This document shows, in pieces, positions 1 through 6,920 of a stretch of 10,146 nucleotides of DNA. Position 1 is the first letter of the stretch, and each line of letters opens with the position of its first letter. The notes below the pieces were generated by a model. The model was given only the letters and a program-made list of their open reading frames with translations. It had not been told where the DNA came from and did no database searches. The stretch comes from an uncultured Altererythrobacter sp. (lineage in GTDB: Bacteria; Pseudomonadota; Alphaproteobacteria; Sphingomonadales; Sphingomonadaceae), in the NCBI GenBank assembly GCA_946885545.1, contig CAMPGP010000057.1, positions 1-10,146 on the forward strand, written 5' to 3'. The position numbers and the translations under genes were made by a program.

Positions 1-1496
1 CCGTTTGGATTGGTCGGCATCGTCTCGCGCCAGTGGATGGTCCTGGGTTGCATGAAATTGGGCAGGTCCTTCGCCAGCGCCTTGGGCAGAAGGTCCGCGG
101 CGTCGACGGCGCCCGGCGCCGCACGCACCACCAGGTGCACCGTCTGGCCGAGCCGCTCGTCGGGTACCCCGACCGCGACCGCTTCCGCCACCAGCCCGGT
201 CGCGACCGCCGCGTCCTCGACCTCCTGCGGGCTGATACGGTTGCCCGCGCTCTTGATCATCGCGTCGCGTCGCCCGACGAAATAGAGCAGGCCCTCTTCG
301 TCGCGTCGTACCCGGTCGCCCGACCAGACCGCCGTGCCGCCATAGCGCGATTGCGCCGGTGCGGGCCGGAAGCGCTCGGCGGTCCGCGCCGCATCCTGCC
401 AATATCCTTGCGCCACCAGCGGCCCGCAATGGACCAGTTCGCCTTCCTCGCCCGGCGCGGTGATCGCCCCGTCGTCCCCGATCACGAGAATCTCGGCGAA
501 GGGGATCGCCTTGCCCATCGATGTCGGGTGGCTGTCGACCAGCGACGGATCGAGATAGGTCGACCGGAACGCTTCGGTCAGCCCATACATCGGAAAAAGC
601 CGTGCCTGCGGGAAGATACGCCGCATGTCTTTCACGAGATCGATCATCAGCCCGCCGCCGGTGTTGGTCAGGCGACGCACCGGCGCCACCGCCTCCTCCG
701 GCCAATCGAGCTCGGCCAGCTGCACCCAGAGCGGCGGCACTGCGGCAAGCGTGGTGACGCCATGCCGCGCGCAGGCCTTCGCCACGTCGCGCGGGAACAG
801 GTAGTCGAGCGGCACCACGCACCCGCCCGCGTACCATGTGTTGAGCAACTGGTTCTGGCCGTAGTCGAACGACAGCGGCAGCACCGCGAGCGCGACGTCG
901 TCGCGCCCGATCCCGAGATAGTGCGACACGCTCACCGCCCCGAGCCAAAGGTTCGCATGGCTCAGCATGACCCCCTTGGGCCGCCCGGTCGAGCCGCTGG
1001 TATAGAGGATCGCCGCCAGCTCGCCGGGGTCCGCCGCCGACGGCCCCAGCGAACCTGCGAAACCTTCCAGTTCCGCCAGCGCGGCTTCCTCGCCCAGCGT
1101 TGCGCAGGCCTCCGGCAGGTCGCTTTCCTCGAGCGTCACCAGCCGGGCCTCGGTACCCACCAGCAGCCGGGCGCCGCTGTCCGCCAGTATATGCGCCACT
1201 TGCGCCCGCTTGAGCAACGGATTGATCGGCACGTGGACCAGCCCCGCCCGCGCACAGGCGAGCGGCAGCAGGCAGGTCATCTCCCCCTTCGCGGCCCAGC
1301 TCGCCACCCGCGCCCCGTGCTCCGCCCCACTCTCCGGCAAGCGCGCCTGCAGCCATGCCGCCATCCGCGCGACACGGGTTCTTAAGTCCTTGTGGCTAAG
1401 CGTGCGCTCGCGCAGCACAAGCGCCGGGGCATCGGGCACCCCGCGTTCGGCGAGATGGTCGAGCGGCCGCGGGTTCGGGTCAGGTGCTTGCGCCAT
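1..1496 (-). CDS. Acyl-CoA ligase (AMP-forming), exosortase A system-associated; partial, C-terminus off the left edge
   Basis: Adenylate-forming (ANL superfamily) enzyme that would activate a carboxylic acid with ATP and transfer it to CoA or a carrier protein. About 498 residues are visible. The ATP-binding loop TSGSTGRPKG is at about residues 166-175, YGLTEA at 304-309, the ATP-ribose Asp (SGD) at about 394, and the hinge segment YFVGRRDAMIKSAGNRIS from 405. The protein ends in MPTNPNG at the edge, just before the catalytic Lys expected in the NPNGK motif, so only some 15-25 residues should be missing. The start is the ATG whose complement is CAT at 1494-1496, giving MAQAPDPNPRPLDHL; no clear ribosome-binding site precedes it. 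The assignment to the exosortase A-associated subfamily rests on overall resemblance and on the neighbouring carrier protein and hydrolases 1 and 2. In related genomes a PLP-dependent decarboxylase often follows, which would lie outside this window. The substrate is unknown. Confidence 0.88.
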   Translation of the reverse strand, partial: MAQAPDPNPRPLDHLAERGVPDAPALVLRERTLSHKDLRTRVARMAAWLQARLPESGAEHGARVASWAAKGEMTCLLPLACARAGLVHVPINPLLKRAQVAHILADSGARLLVGTEARLVTLEESDLPEACATLGEEAALAELEGFAGSLGPSAADPGELAAILYTSGSTGRPKGVMLSHANLWLGAVSVSHYLGIGRDDVALAVLPLSFDYGQNQLLNTWYAGGCVVPLDYLFPRDVAKACARHGVTTLAAVPPLWVQLAELDWPEEAVAPVRRLTNTGGGLMIDLVKDMRRIFPQARLFPMYGLTEAFRSTYLDPSLVDSHPTSMGKAIPFAEILVIGDDGAITAPGEEGELVHCGPLVAQGYWQDAARTAERFRPAPAQSRYGGTAVWSGDRVRRDEEGLLYFVGRRDAMIKSAGNRISPQEVEDAAVATGLVAEAVAVGVPDERLGQTVHLVVRAAPGAVDAADLLPKALAKDLPNFMQPRTIHWRETMPTNPN

Positions 1497-2523
1497 GGGT
1501 CTTTCGAGGGATGAACGTTTCGCTGTGATCGCCGCCAGCTATCACGACAGGGTTAACGTCTTGCAAGGGACGATCGCGCACGCGCGCGCACCGTTCGACC
1601 GCCCCGAATGGTTCGCGCTGCTTGCAGAGGGCGACGCGACCCCGTTGGTCGCATTGGCCGAGGATGGCGAAGAATGCGCCGCTCTCCCGCTCATGCTTGC
1701 CCCTGGCAGTTTCGGGGGCCGGCTCGAACCGCTGCGCAACTGGTACGCCTTCACCTGGCGCCCGCTCGCGCCCGAAGGCCAGCACGGCGACGGCCTGCTC
1801 GCCGCCCTCGCCCGCGACCTGCGCCAGCGGACGCACCGCGTGACGCTGTGGCCTCTGCCCGACGAGGACGGCTCGGCCACCCGCCTCGAACGCGCCTTCC
1901 GCGCCGCGGGATGGCAGGTGGCACGCGAACAGTGCGATCATAATCACGTGCTCGCCGTGAACGGCCGCAGCTTCGCCGACTACTGGGCGGCGCGCCCGGG
2001 CCGGATGCGCACCACGCTGGGGCGCAAGGCGAAGAAGGTCGAGGTCACGATCCACGATCGCTTCGATGCGGGCGACTGGGCGGCCTACGAGGCGATCTAC
2101 GCCGAAAGCTGGAAGCCCGAAGAAGGCGATCCCGCGCTCCTGCGCCGCTTCGCCGAGGCCGAAGGCGCCGCCGGCCGCATCCGCCTCGCGGTCGCGCGCG
2201 CGGGAGGCGAACCGGTCGCGGCGCAGTTCTGGACGGTCGAAGGCGACACCGCCTGGATCCACAAGCTCGCTCACCTCGAATCGCGCAAGGAACTGTCCGC
2301 GGGGACCACCCTCACCGCGGCCCTGTTCGAACATGTCATCGACCGCGATCGCGTGGCGCTGGTCGATTTCGGCACCGGCAACGATCGTTACAAGGCCGAC
2401 TGGATGGAGCAGGTCCGCCCCCGCTACCGGCTCGATTGCCTCGACCTGCGACAGCCGCGGGCATGGCCCGCGCTGGCCAAGCGAGCGTTGCGGCGGCTTG
2501 CACCCTCCTGGGGGCACGGCTAA
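1495..2523 (+). CDS. GNAT / BioF2-like acyltransferase in exosortase A locus
   Basis: Probable N-acyltransferase of the BioF2-like (CelD/FemAB-related GNAT) type, expected to move an acyl group from a CoA or carrier-protein thioester to an amino group. From the ATG at 1495 it has 342 residues. The N-terminal half (ARAPFDRPEWFALL at about 31-44) resembles the first GNAT half of such proteins. The C-terminal half has the typical features: RMRTTLGRKAKK (about 170-181), AYEAIYAESWKP (198-208), AAQFWTVEGDTAWIHKLAH (242-260), LSAGTTLTAALFEHV (268-281) and VDFGTGNDRYKADWM (290-304). There is no signal peptide or membrane segment, so it should be cytoplasmic. The start is uncertain. The ATG at 1495 overlaps the divergent ligase start, GTG 1525 would give a protein beginning just before ASYHDRV, and TTG 1561 has an AGGG eight bases upstream. 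It is followed after 51 bases by the carrier protein gene, so ACP-bound substrate is a reasonable inference. Confidence 0.82.
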   Translation: MGLSRDERFAVIAASYHDRVNVLQGTIAHARAPFDRPEWFALLAEGDATPLVALAEDGEECAALPLMLAPGSFGGRLEPLRNWYAFTWRPLAPEGQHGDGLLAALARDLRQRTHRVTLWPLPDEDGSATRLERAFRAAGWQVAREQCDHNHVLAVNGRSFADYWAARPGRMRTTLGRKAKKVEVTIHDRFDAGDWAAYEAIYAESWKPEEGDPALLRRFAEAEGAAGRIRLAVARAGGEPVAAQFWTVEGDTAWIHKLAHLESRKELSAGTTLTAALFEHVIDRDRVALVDFGTGNDRYKADWMEQVRPRYRLDCLDLRQPRAWPALAKRALRRLAPSWGHG

Positions 2524-2559
2524 GTGCGGCGCGCTGAATTGCAGGGGGCCAAATTTCAT

Positions 2560-2564
2560 GAGGA
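2560..2564 (+). promoter_or_regulatory. Ribosome-binding site of the acyl carrier protein gene
   Basis: GAGGA lies ten bases before the ATG at 2575 and favours that start. The in-frame GTG at 2524, directly after the upstream stop codon, would add 17 residues (RRAELQGAKFHEDVPG) that do not look like an ACP N-terminus. Confidence 0.55.
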
Positions 2565-2574
2565 CGTACCGGGC

Positions 2575-2856
2575 ATGAGCAGTCTTGCGCCAAGCCGCAG
2601 CGAAATCGACACGAAGCTGCGCGCGATCGTCGGCGACGTGCTCGGGCTCGATTCCGTTCGGGTCGAGGCGTTCGGTAACGATACCGGCCTGTTCGGCCAC
2701 CTGCCCGAACTCGATTCGATGGCCGTCGCCGGGCTGCTGACCGAGATGGAAGACCGCCTCGACATCGTGATCGAAGACGACGACGTCGACGGGGAAATGC
2801 TCGAAACCTACGGCGGGCTGCTCGCCTTTGCCGAGGCGAAAGTCGTCGCGCGCTGA
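2575..2856 (+). CDS. Acyl carrier protein, exosortase A locus
   Basis: A 93-residue phosphopantetheine-binding carrier protein. Its acidic composition, four-helix length and the motif PELDSMAVAGLL, with the prosthetic-group Ser at residue 48 (DSM), identify it. The usual D-S-L is D-S-M here, which is common in ACPs of this locus type. In the cell it should be converted to the holo form by a 4'-phosphopantetheinyl transferase and carry a thioester-bound acyl or aminoacyl group in the cytoplasm. The divergent ligase is the obvious loading enzyme and the upstream acyltransferase an obvious user; both are inferences from context. It is not the fatty acid synthase AcpP, which is shorter and would sit in a fab cluster. 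Its TGA stop overlaps the likely CTG start of the next gene by the CTGA arrangement. Confidence 0.88.
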   Translation: MSSLAPSRSEIDTKLRAIVGDVLGLDSVRVEAFGNDTGLFGHLPELDSMAVAGLLTEMEDRLDIVIEDDDVDGEMLETYGGLLAFAEAKVVAR

Positions 2857-3545
2857 GCGAGCCCACCTTCAGGACCTGGCCCTGCCCGACGATTTCGGGC
2901 GGCACGCACGATGAAATCGCACTCGCTTTCGGCGGCAAGCGGGCCCTGCGTGTGCTCGTGCTGCCCGCACTTTTCGACGAGGCGAACAAGCTGCGGCGGA
3001 TGACGGTAGAGGTGATGCGGCGGCTCGACCTTGCGGGCATCGACGGCGTGCTGCCCGACCTGCCCGGCTGCAACGACAGCCTCCAGCCGCTCGCCGCGCA
3101 GACGCTCGCGCACTGGCGCCACGCCGCGCAGGCCGCGGCGGTGCACTTCGGCGCCACGCATGTACTGACCTTGCGCGGTGGCGCGCTTTCCGCCCCGCCC
3201 GCGCTGCCGGGCTGGAACTATGCCCCGCTCGCCGGCCGACAAGTGCTGCGCGCCATGCTGCGCGCGCGCACCATCGCCGCGCGCGAGGCGGGCCGCGAGG
3301 AAACCACCGAAGGACTGCAGCAGCTGGCGCGCGCGGAGGGGATCGAGCTGGCCGGTTGGCAGCTTGGCGCGGCGATGTTCGCTCAGCTCGAAGAGGCCGC
3401 GCCACACCCCGATAGCGCGCAGGCGGCGATCGATCAGGCCAGTGTCGGCGGCAGCGGCCTGTGGCTACGCGCCGAGCCCGACGAGGACGCAAAGCAGGCC
3501 GACGCGCTCGCCGCCATCGTCGCCACGGGTCTCGCAGCGGCATGA
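2853..3545 (+). CDS. Hydrolase 2, exosortase A system-associated, with probable CTG start
   Basis: Alpha/beta-hydrolase-fold protein of the exosortase A-associated hydrolase 2 family. From CTG 2853 it has 230 residues, a little shorter than the roughly 250-270 usual for the family. Recognisable segments are TWPCPT (8-13), THDEIALAF (18-26), VLVLPALFDEANKLRR (34-49) and LPDLPGCNDS (67-76). At the nucleophile elbow the sequence reads TLRGGAL (about 106-112), so the Ser of a G-x-S-x-G elbow is replaced by Arg108, and no Ser-His-Asp triad is evident. This suggests a non-catalytic or divergent role. No ATG, GTG or TTG exists in this frame before GTG 2952, but the frame upstream encodes family-like sequence. 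The CTG at 2853 overlaps the ACP stop (CTGA) just as ATGA junctions do. Its own stop overlaps the next start (ATGA). The cellular role is unknown. Confidence 0.8.
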   Translation: MSEPTFRTWPCPTISGGTHDEIALAFGGKRALRVLVLPALFDEANKLRRMTVEVMRRLDLAGIDGVLPDLPGCNDSLQPLAAQTLAHWRHAAQAAAVHFGATHVLTLRGGALSAPPALPGWNYAPLAGRQVLRAMLRARTIAAREAGREETTEGLQQLARAEGIELAGWQLGAAMFAQLEEAAPHPDSAQAAIDQASVGGSGLWLRAEPDEDAKQADALAAIVATGLAAA

Positions 3546-4318
3546 GCCGCCTGCCGCTCACTTTCGCCTGCGAAGGCAGCACGCTCGGCGCCACGCTCGA
3601 CACCGCGCCCGGATCGACCGGCCTGCTGATCGTCAGCGGCGGCAACGAGATCCGCGCCGGGGCCTTCTCGGGCCAGGCCGCGCTCGCCGGGCGCGTCGCG
3701 CGGCGCGGCTTCCCGGTGTTCCGCTTCGACCGCCGCGGGATCGGCGACAGCGAGGGCTACAATCGCGGCTTTCGCAAGAGCCGCCGGGACATTACCGCCG
3801 CGATCGACGCCTTTCGCGCCATCGCGCCGCAGATGCGCCGGGTGGTCGCGTTCGGCAATTGCGACGCCGCGAGCGCGCTGATGCTCGCCGGCGGAGCGGG
3901 CTGCGATGCGCTGGTGCTGTCCAATCCCTGGACCATCGAGGAGGGTACGGACGACACTCCGCCGCCCACCGCGATCCGCGCGCGCTACGCGGAAAAACTG
4001 AAGAACCCCAAGGAGATCGCGCGGCTTGTTACGGGCGGCGTGAACATCGGCAAGCTTGCCAGGGGCCTCGCCAAGGCCGCGCGGCCGAAAGCGGGGCCGA
4101 GCTCGCTCGCGCAGGAGTTGGCGCTCGGGCTGGCGACTTTCGAAGGCCCGGTGCGCATCCTCCTGGCCGACGCGGACCGCACCGCCCAGGTCTTCGCCGC
4201 GGGGTGGGACGAGGCGGACGACCGCATCGCCCGCTGCCAGGGCGCGACCCACGCCTACGCCGAACCCCACGCGCGCGACTGGCTCTACGAACAACTCCTC
4301 ACTTCGCTTCGAGGGTAA
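3542..4318 (+). CDS. Hydrolase 1, exosortase A system-associated (Cys-nucleophile alpha/beta hydrolase)
   Basis: A 258-residue alpha/beta-hydrolase of the exosortase A-associated hydrolase 1 family, found in type 1 exosortase loci together with hydrolase 2. Visible features are an oxyanion-side loop VSGGNEIRAG (31-40), a strand and turn FRFDRRGIGDSEG (60-72), the nucleophile elbow FGNCDAASA (104-112) with Cys107 in place of Ser, an acid candidate in LLADADRT (Asp210 or Asp212), and His237 in GATHAY. The triad would thus be Cys-Asp-His, as in dienelactone-hydrolase-like enzymes. The likely reaction is cleavage or transfer of an ester or thioester, possibly on the carrier protein; this is inference. 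The start ATG 3542 overlaps the hydrolase 2 stop (ATGA), indicating translational coupling. The stop TAA lies in the left arm of the palindrome at 4314-4343. Confidence 0.88.
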   Translation: MSRLPLTFACEGSTLGATLDTAPGSTGLLIVSGGNEIRAGAFSGQAALAGRVARRGFPVFRFDRRGIGDSEGYNRGFRKSRRDITAAIDAFRAIAPQMRRVVAFGNCDAASALMLAGGAGCDALVLSNPWTIEEGTDDTPPPTAIRARYAEKLKNPKEIARLVTGGVNIGKLARGLAKAARPKAGPSSLAQELALGLATFEGPVRILLADADRTAQVFAAGWDEADDRIARCQGATHAYAEPHARDWLYEQLLTSLRG

Positions 4319-4343
4319 TCCTCCCCACCGAGGGAGGATTACC
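4314..4343. terminator. Perfect inverted repeat, probable bidirectional terminator, holding both convergent stop codons
   Basis: GGTAATCCTCCC (4314-4325) pairs without mismatch with GGGAGGATTACC (4332-4343) around a six-base loop. The stop TAA of hydrolase 1 (4316-4318) and the stop of the opposite methyltransferase gene (TTA at 4339-4341 on this strand) sit at mirror positions in the two arms. There is no T-run after either arm, so it is not a textbook intrinsic terminator. Its place between convergent genes and its stem length suggest that it ends transcription or protects 3' ends in both directions. Confidence 0.7.
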
Positions 4344-5535
4344 GCACGAACAGGCTCGCCAGCTCCACGTGCGTCGACCACACGAACTGCCCCACGGGCC
4401 GCGCCTTCTCCAGCCGATATCCCGCAGCGATCAGCGTGGCCGCGTCGCGCGCCCAGCTCGAGGGGTTGCAGCTGACGTAGGCGATCCGCGCTACCGTGCT
4501 CTCAGCCAGGCGCGCCACCTGCTCACGCGCGCCTGCGCGGGGCGGATCGAGCAGGACCGCGTCGAAGCGGTTCAGCTCGTCGGGCTGGAGCGGATTGCGG
4601 AACAGGTCGCGGTGCAGCGCGTGGACCGGGCGCCCCGATCGGCCCGCGGCGGCCTTACACGCGAGATGCGCGTCGCGCGCCGCCTCGGCCGCCAGCAATT
4701 TCGCCTCTCCCGCCAGCGCGAACGAGAACGTGCCCAGCCCGGCGAACAGGTCCGCCACCGAGCCTGACCCGGCCAGCCAAGCCCGCGCCGCTTCCGCCAG
4801 CGCCGCCTCCCCGTCGGCGGTCGCCTGGAGGAAACTGCCGCTCGGAAACCCCACCGGCACCCCCGCCAGCGTCACCGTGACCGGCTCCGGCTCCCACATC
4901 GCCTCGGGGCCGTATCCGTGATCGAGCGTCAGCCGCGCGAGCCCGTTGTCTTGCGCGAAGGCGAGCAGCTCCTCGGTTTGCTCGAGCCCCTCCACCGCGA
5001 CCCCCGACAGCGCGCAATCGACCCCCTGATCGGTCAGCGCCAGCTCGATCTCGACCGCGTGGCGCCCCTTGCGCCGGGCCAGCAGCGCGCGCAGCGCGGG
5101 CACCAGCGCGAACAGCTCCGGGCGCAGGATATGGCATTCGCGCATGTCGACCACCCGGTGCGAACCCGCCTCGCGAAAGCCGATCACCGGCTTGCCGCCT
5201 GCGCTCATCGCGTGAAGCGAGCACCGCCTGCGGCTCAGCGGCGGCGAAAGATGCGGCGGCAGCAATTCGCTGATCGATACCCCCTGCCCCTGCGCCGCGA
5301 AGGCGACCCGCTCGCTCACGTAGCGCGCGATCGATTCCGTATCGCAATGCTGCAGCTGGCACCCGCCGCAGGTCCCGAAGTGACGGCATGGCGCCGCCGC
5401 ATGGTGCGGCCCGTGCTCGAGCGTGCCGTCGGGGCGCAGCAGGTCGCCCGGCGCGGCGAAGGGCGCATGGCGACCGTCGGCCGTCACGCCGTCGCCTTTG
5501 GCGGCGATGCGGATGATTTCACTGGTGTCGTTCAC
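4339..5535 (-). CDS. TrmA/RumA-family class I SAM-dependent RNA (uracil-5-)-methyltransferase
   Basis: Methylates C5 of a uridine in RNA using S-adenosylmethionine, and acts in the cytoplasm. It has 398 residues. The N-terminal region before the cluster is only about 45 residues (EIIRIAAKGDGV...), a reduced TRAM-like segment. Iron-sulfur ligands of the RumA type are C50, C56 and C59 in CRHFGTCGGC, and C134 in MRECHI. The SAM-binding motif is VADLFAGLGTFSFAL. LLDPPRAG follows, then the catalytic Cys356 in VSCNP, and Glu391 in the terminal HVEL motif. The start is GTG at 5535, chosen because it overlaps the stop of the NAD(P)HX repair gene (GTGA). Sequence further upstream in this frame, as far as 5877, lies inside that gene. 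The site methylated (23S rRNA U747/U1939 or tRNA U54) cannot be told from the sequence, so no symbol is given. It ends inside the palindrome at 4314-4343. Confidence 0.9.
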   Translation of the reverse strand: MNDTSEIIRIAAKGDGVTADGRHAPFAAPGDLLRPDGTLEHGPHHAAAPCRHFGTCGGCQLQHCDTESIARYVSERVAFAAQGQGVSISELLPPHLSPPLSRRRCSLHAMSAGGKPVIGFREAGSHRVVDMRECHILRPELFALVPALRALLARRKGRHAVEIELALTDQGVDCALSGVAVEGLEQTEELLAFAQDNGLARLTLDHGYGPEAMWEPEPVTVTLAGVPVGFPSGSFLQATADGEAALAEAARAWLAGSGSVADLFAGLGTFSFALAGEAKLLAAEAARDAHLACKAAAGRSGRPVHALHRDLFRNPLQPDELNRFDAVLLDPPRAGAREQVARLAESTVARIAYVSCNPSSWARDAATLIAAGYRLEKARPVGQFVWSTHVELASLFVR

Positions 5536-6920
5536 AGGAAGCGCGCGTAGGCGGCTTTCACGGCTTGCGCCAGTTCGTCGGCACTGAACGCCGCGCCCGC
5601 GATCCGCGCGGCCTCGTGATGCAGCCAGACGGCTTGATCGGCGGCCTCGAAGGCGGAGAGGCCGGTCGCCATGCGGCTCGCGGCGATCCCGGCGAGCACG
5701 TCGCCGGTGCCCGCGGTCGAGAGCCAGGTCGGCCCGGGGGCGAAGAACCGCGTGGCCCCGTCCGGCGCGCAAAGCACCGTGTCCGGCCCCTTGGCGAGCA
5801 CCGTCGCCCCGCTGGCCTTCGCGAGCGCCTGCGCCCGGGCTCGCTTGCCCACAGCATGGATGCCGAAAACCGAGCACAGCCCGGCCAGCTCGCCCTCGTG
5901 CGGGGTCAGCAAAACCTGTCCCTCGAATCTGCGCCGGTCGAGCAGCACAAGCGCATCGGCATCGAACACCCTCGGACCCGCATGCGCCAAGACCGCGCCG
6001 ATGCGCGTCCTCGCCGCGTCGTCGCGCCCGAGGCCCGGCCCCGCCAGCACCGCAGCGATCCGCTCATCGCCGAGCGCTTCGGCCAACGGCGCGTCGTCGA
6101 CCACCAGCGCCGCGGGCGCGGCCGGATGCGAGCGCTCGGCGAACAGCTTCACATAGCCCGCCCCGCCGTGCATCGCCGCCTTGGCGCAGAGCAGTGCCGC
6201 GCCGGTCATCGCTCCGCCCACCACCGCGACGAGGCCCCGGCGATACTTGTGCGCATCGGGCGCAGGTGGCGCGAAGTGCGGGCGGGCGGAGAGCCAGGCG
6301 CTCGTTTCCACGTCGCGCACGCCGATATCGACCAGCTGCCGTGCGCCCATCGTGGCGGCGGCGGGCATCGTCCAGTGCGCGAACTTCCATGCCCCGAGCG
6401 CCAGCGTCAGATCGTAGCACGGCAGTGCCTCGTTGATCAGCGCGCCGCTGTCGCTCTCGACCCCGCTCGGCAGGTCCACCGCGATGCACTGGTGATGGCG
6501 CGCCGCGAGCCCGGTCAGAAGCGCCAGCAGTTCGGCCGAAAGCGGCCGCGTCAGCCCGCTGCCGAACAGGCAATCGACCAGCACCCCGCCGTGCCGCGCC
6601 TCCCCGGCCATCTCGCCACGATAGAGCTCGCGGGCATTCCGCGCCGCCTCGGTCTTGGGTTCGATCGGCGCGGCGACCGCGACATCCAGGCGGCGCTCAT
6701 GCAAAACCTGCGCGATTACATAACCATCGCCGCCATTGTTTCCAGGGCCGCACAGCACCGTGACCGGGCGCCCCGCGGCAAGCCGCCAGGCCCATTCCGC
6801 CGCGCCGCGTCCGGCCCGCTGCATCAGTTCGTCGACGCCCACTCCGGCGTCGACCAGCGCCCGCTCGGCGGCCTGCATCTCCGCGACCGCGAGCACGGGA
6901 TCACTCGGCGGCATCGGCAT
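5532..6920 (-). CDS. nnr: Bifunctional NAD(P)H-hydrate repair enzyme (epimerase plus ADP-dependent dehydratase)
   Basis: Repairs NADHX and NADPHX, damaged hydrated forms of the cofactors. The N-terminal YjeF_N domain epimerises the R and S forms, and the C-terminal ribokinase-like domain dehydrates the S form at the cost of ADP or ATP. With the ATG at 6920 it has 462 residues, slightly short for the fused form (about 490-510). Epimerase motifs: GPGNNGGDGYVIA (58-70), LVDCLFGSGL (114-123) and AVDLPSG (147-153). Dehydratase motifs: HKYRRGLVAVVGG (224-236), AGPGLGRD (293-300), LTPHEGE (338-344), AKGPDT (376-381) and STAGTGDVLAGI (401-412) with the catalytic-type Asp407. The ATG at 6914 is an equally usable start. 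Either start overlaps the end of the upstream lipoprotein gene by 14-20 bases. Its stop overlaps the methyltransferase GTG start. Confidence in the function is high; the exact start is open. Confidence 0.93.
   Translation of the reverse strand: MPMPPSDPVLAVAEMQAAERALVDAGVGVDELMQRAGRGAAEWAWRLAAGRPVTVLCGPGNNGGDGYVIAQVLHERRLDVAVAAPIEPKTEAARNARELYRGEMAGEARHGGVLVDCLFGSGLTRPLSAELLALLTGLAARHHQCIAVDLPSGVESDSGALINEALPCYDLTLALGAWKFAHWTMPAAATMGARQLVDIGVRDVETSAWLSARPHFAPPAPDAHKYRRGLVAVVGGAMTGAALLCAKAAMHGGAGYVKLFAERSHPAAPAALVVDDAPLAEALGDERIAAVLAGPGLGRDDAARTRIGAVLAHAGPRVFDADALVLLDRRRFEGQVLLTPHEGELAGLCSVFGIHAVGKRARAQALAKASGATVLAKGPDTVLCAPDGATRFFAPGPTWLSTAGTGDVLAGIAASRMATGLSAFEAADQAVWLHHEAARIAGAAFSADELAQAVKAAYARFL

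Noticed and set aside
33..1385. A long plus-strand open frame of 450 codons
   Set aside because: It lies opposite the acyl-CoA ligase, whose motifs are clear. The translation is Arg/His/Pro-rich without a recognisable domain, as expected for an antisense frame in GC-rich DNA.
2524..2574. GTG start at 2524 for the carrier protein
   Set aside because: The ATG at 2575 has a GAGGA at good spacing and begins a normal ACP N-terminus.
1480..2700. A long minus-strand open frame opposite the acyltransferase and carrier protein
   Set aside because: No domain features. The plus-strand genes have clear family motifs over the same bases.
3178..4767. A plus-strand open frame of 529 codons spanning the hydrolases and the palindrome
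   Set aside because: Arg-rich shadow frame that crosses two real genes and the convergent junction.
5536..5877. N-terminal extension of the RNA methyltransferase
   Set aside because: The sequence lies within the NAD(P)HX repair gene and is low-complexity Arg/Gly-rich. The GTG at 5535 in a GTGA overlap is the natural start.
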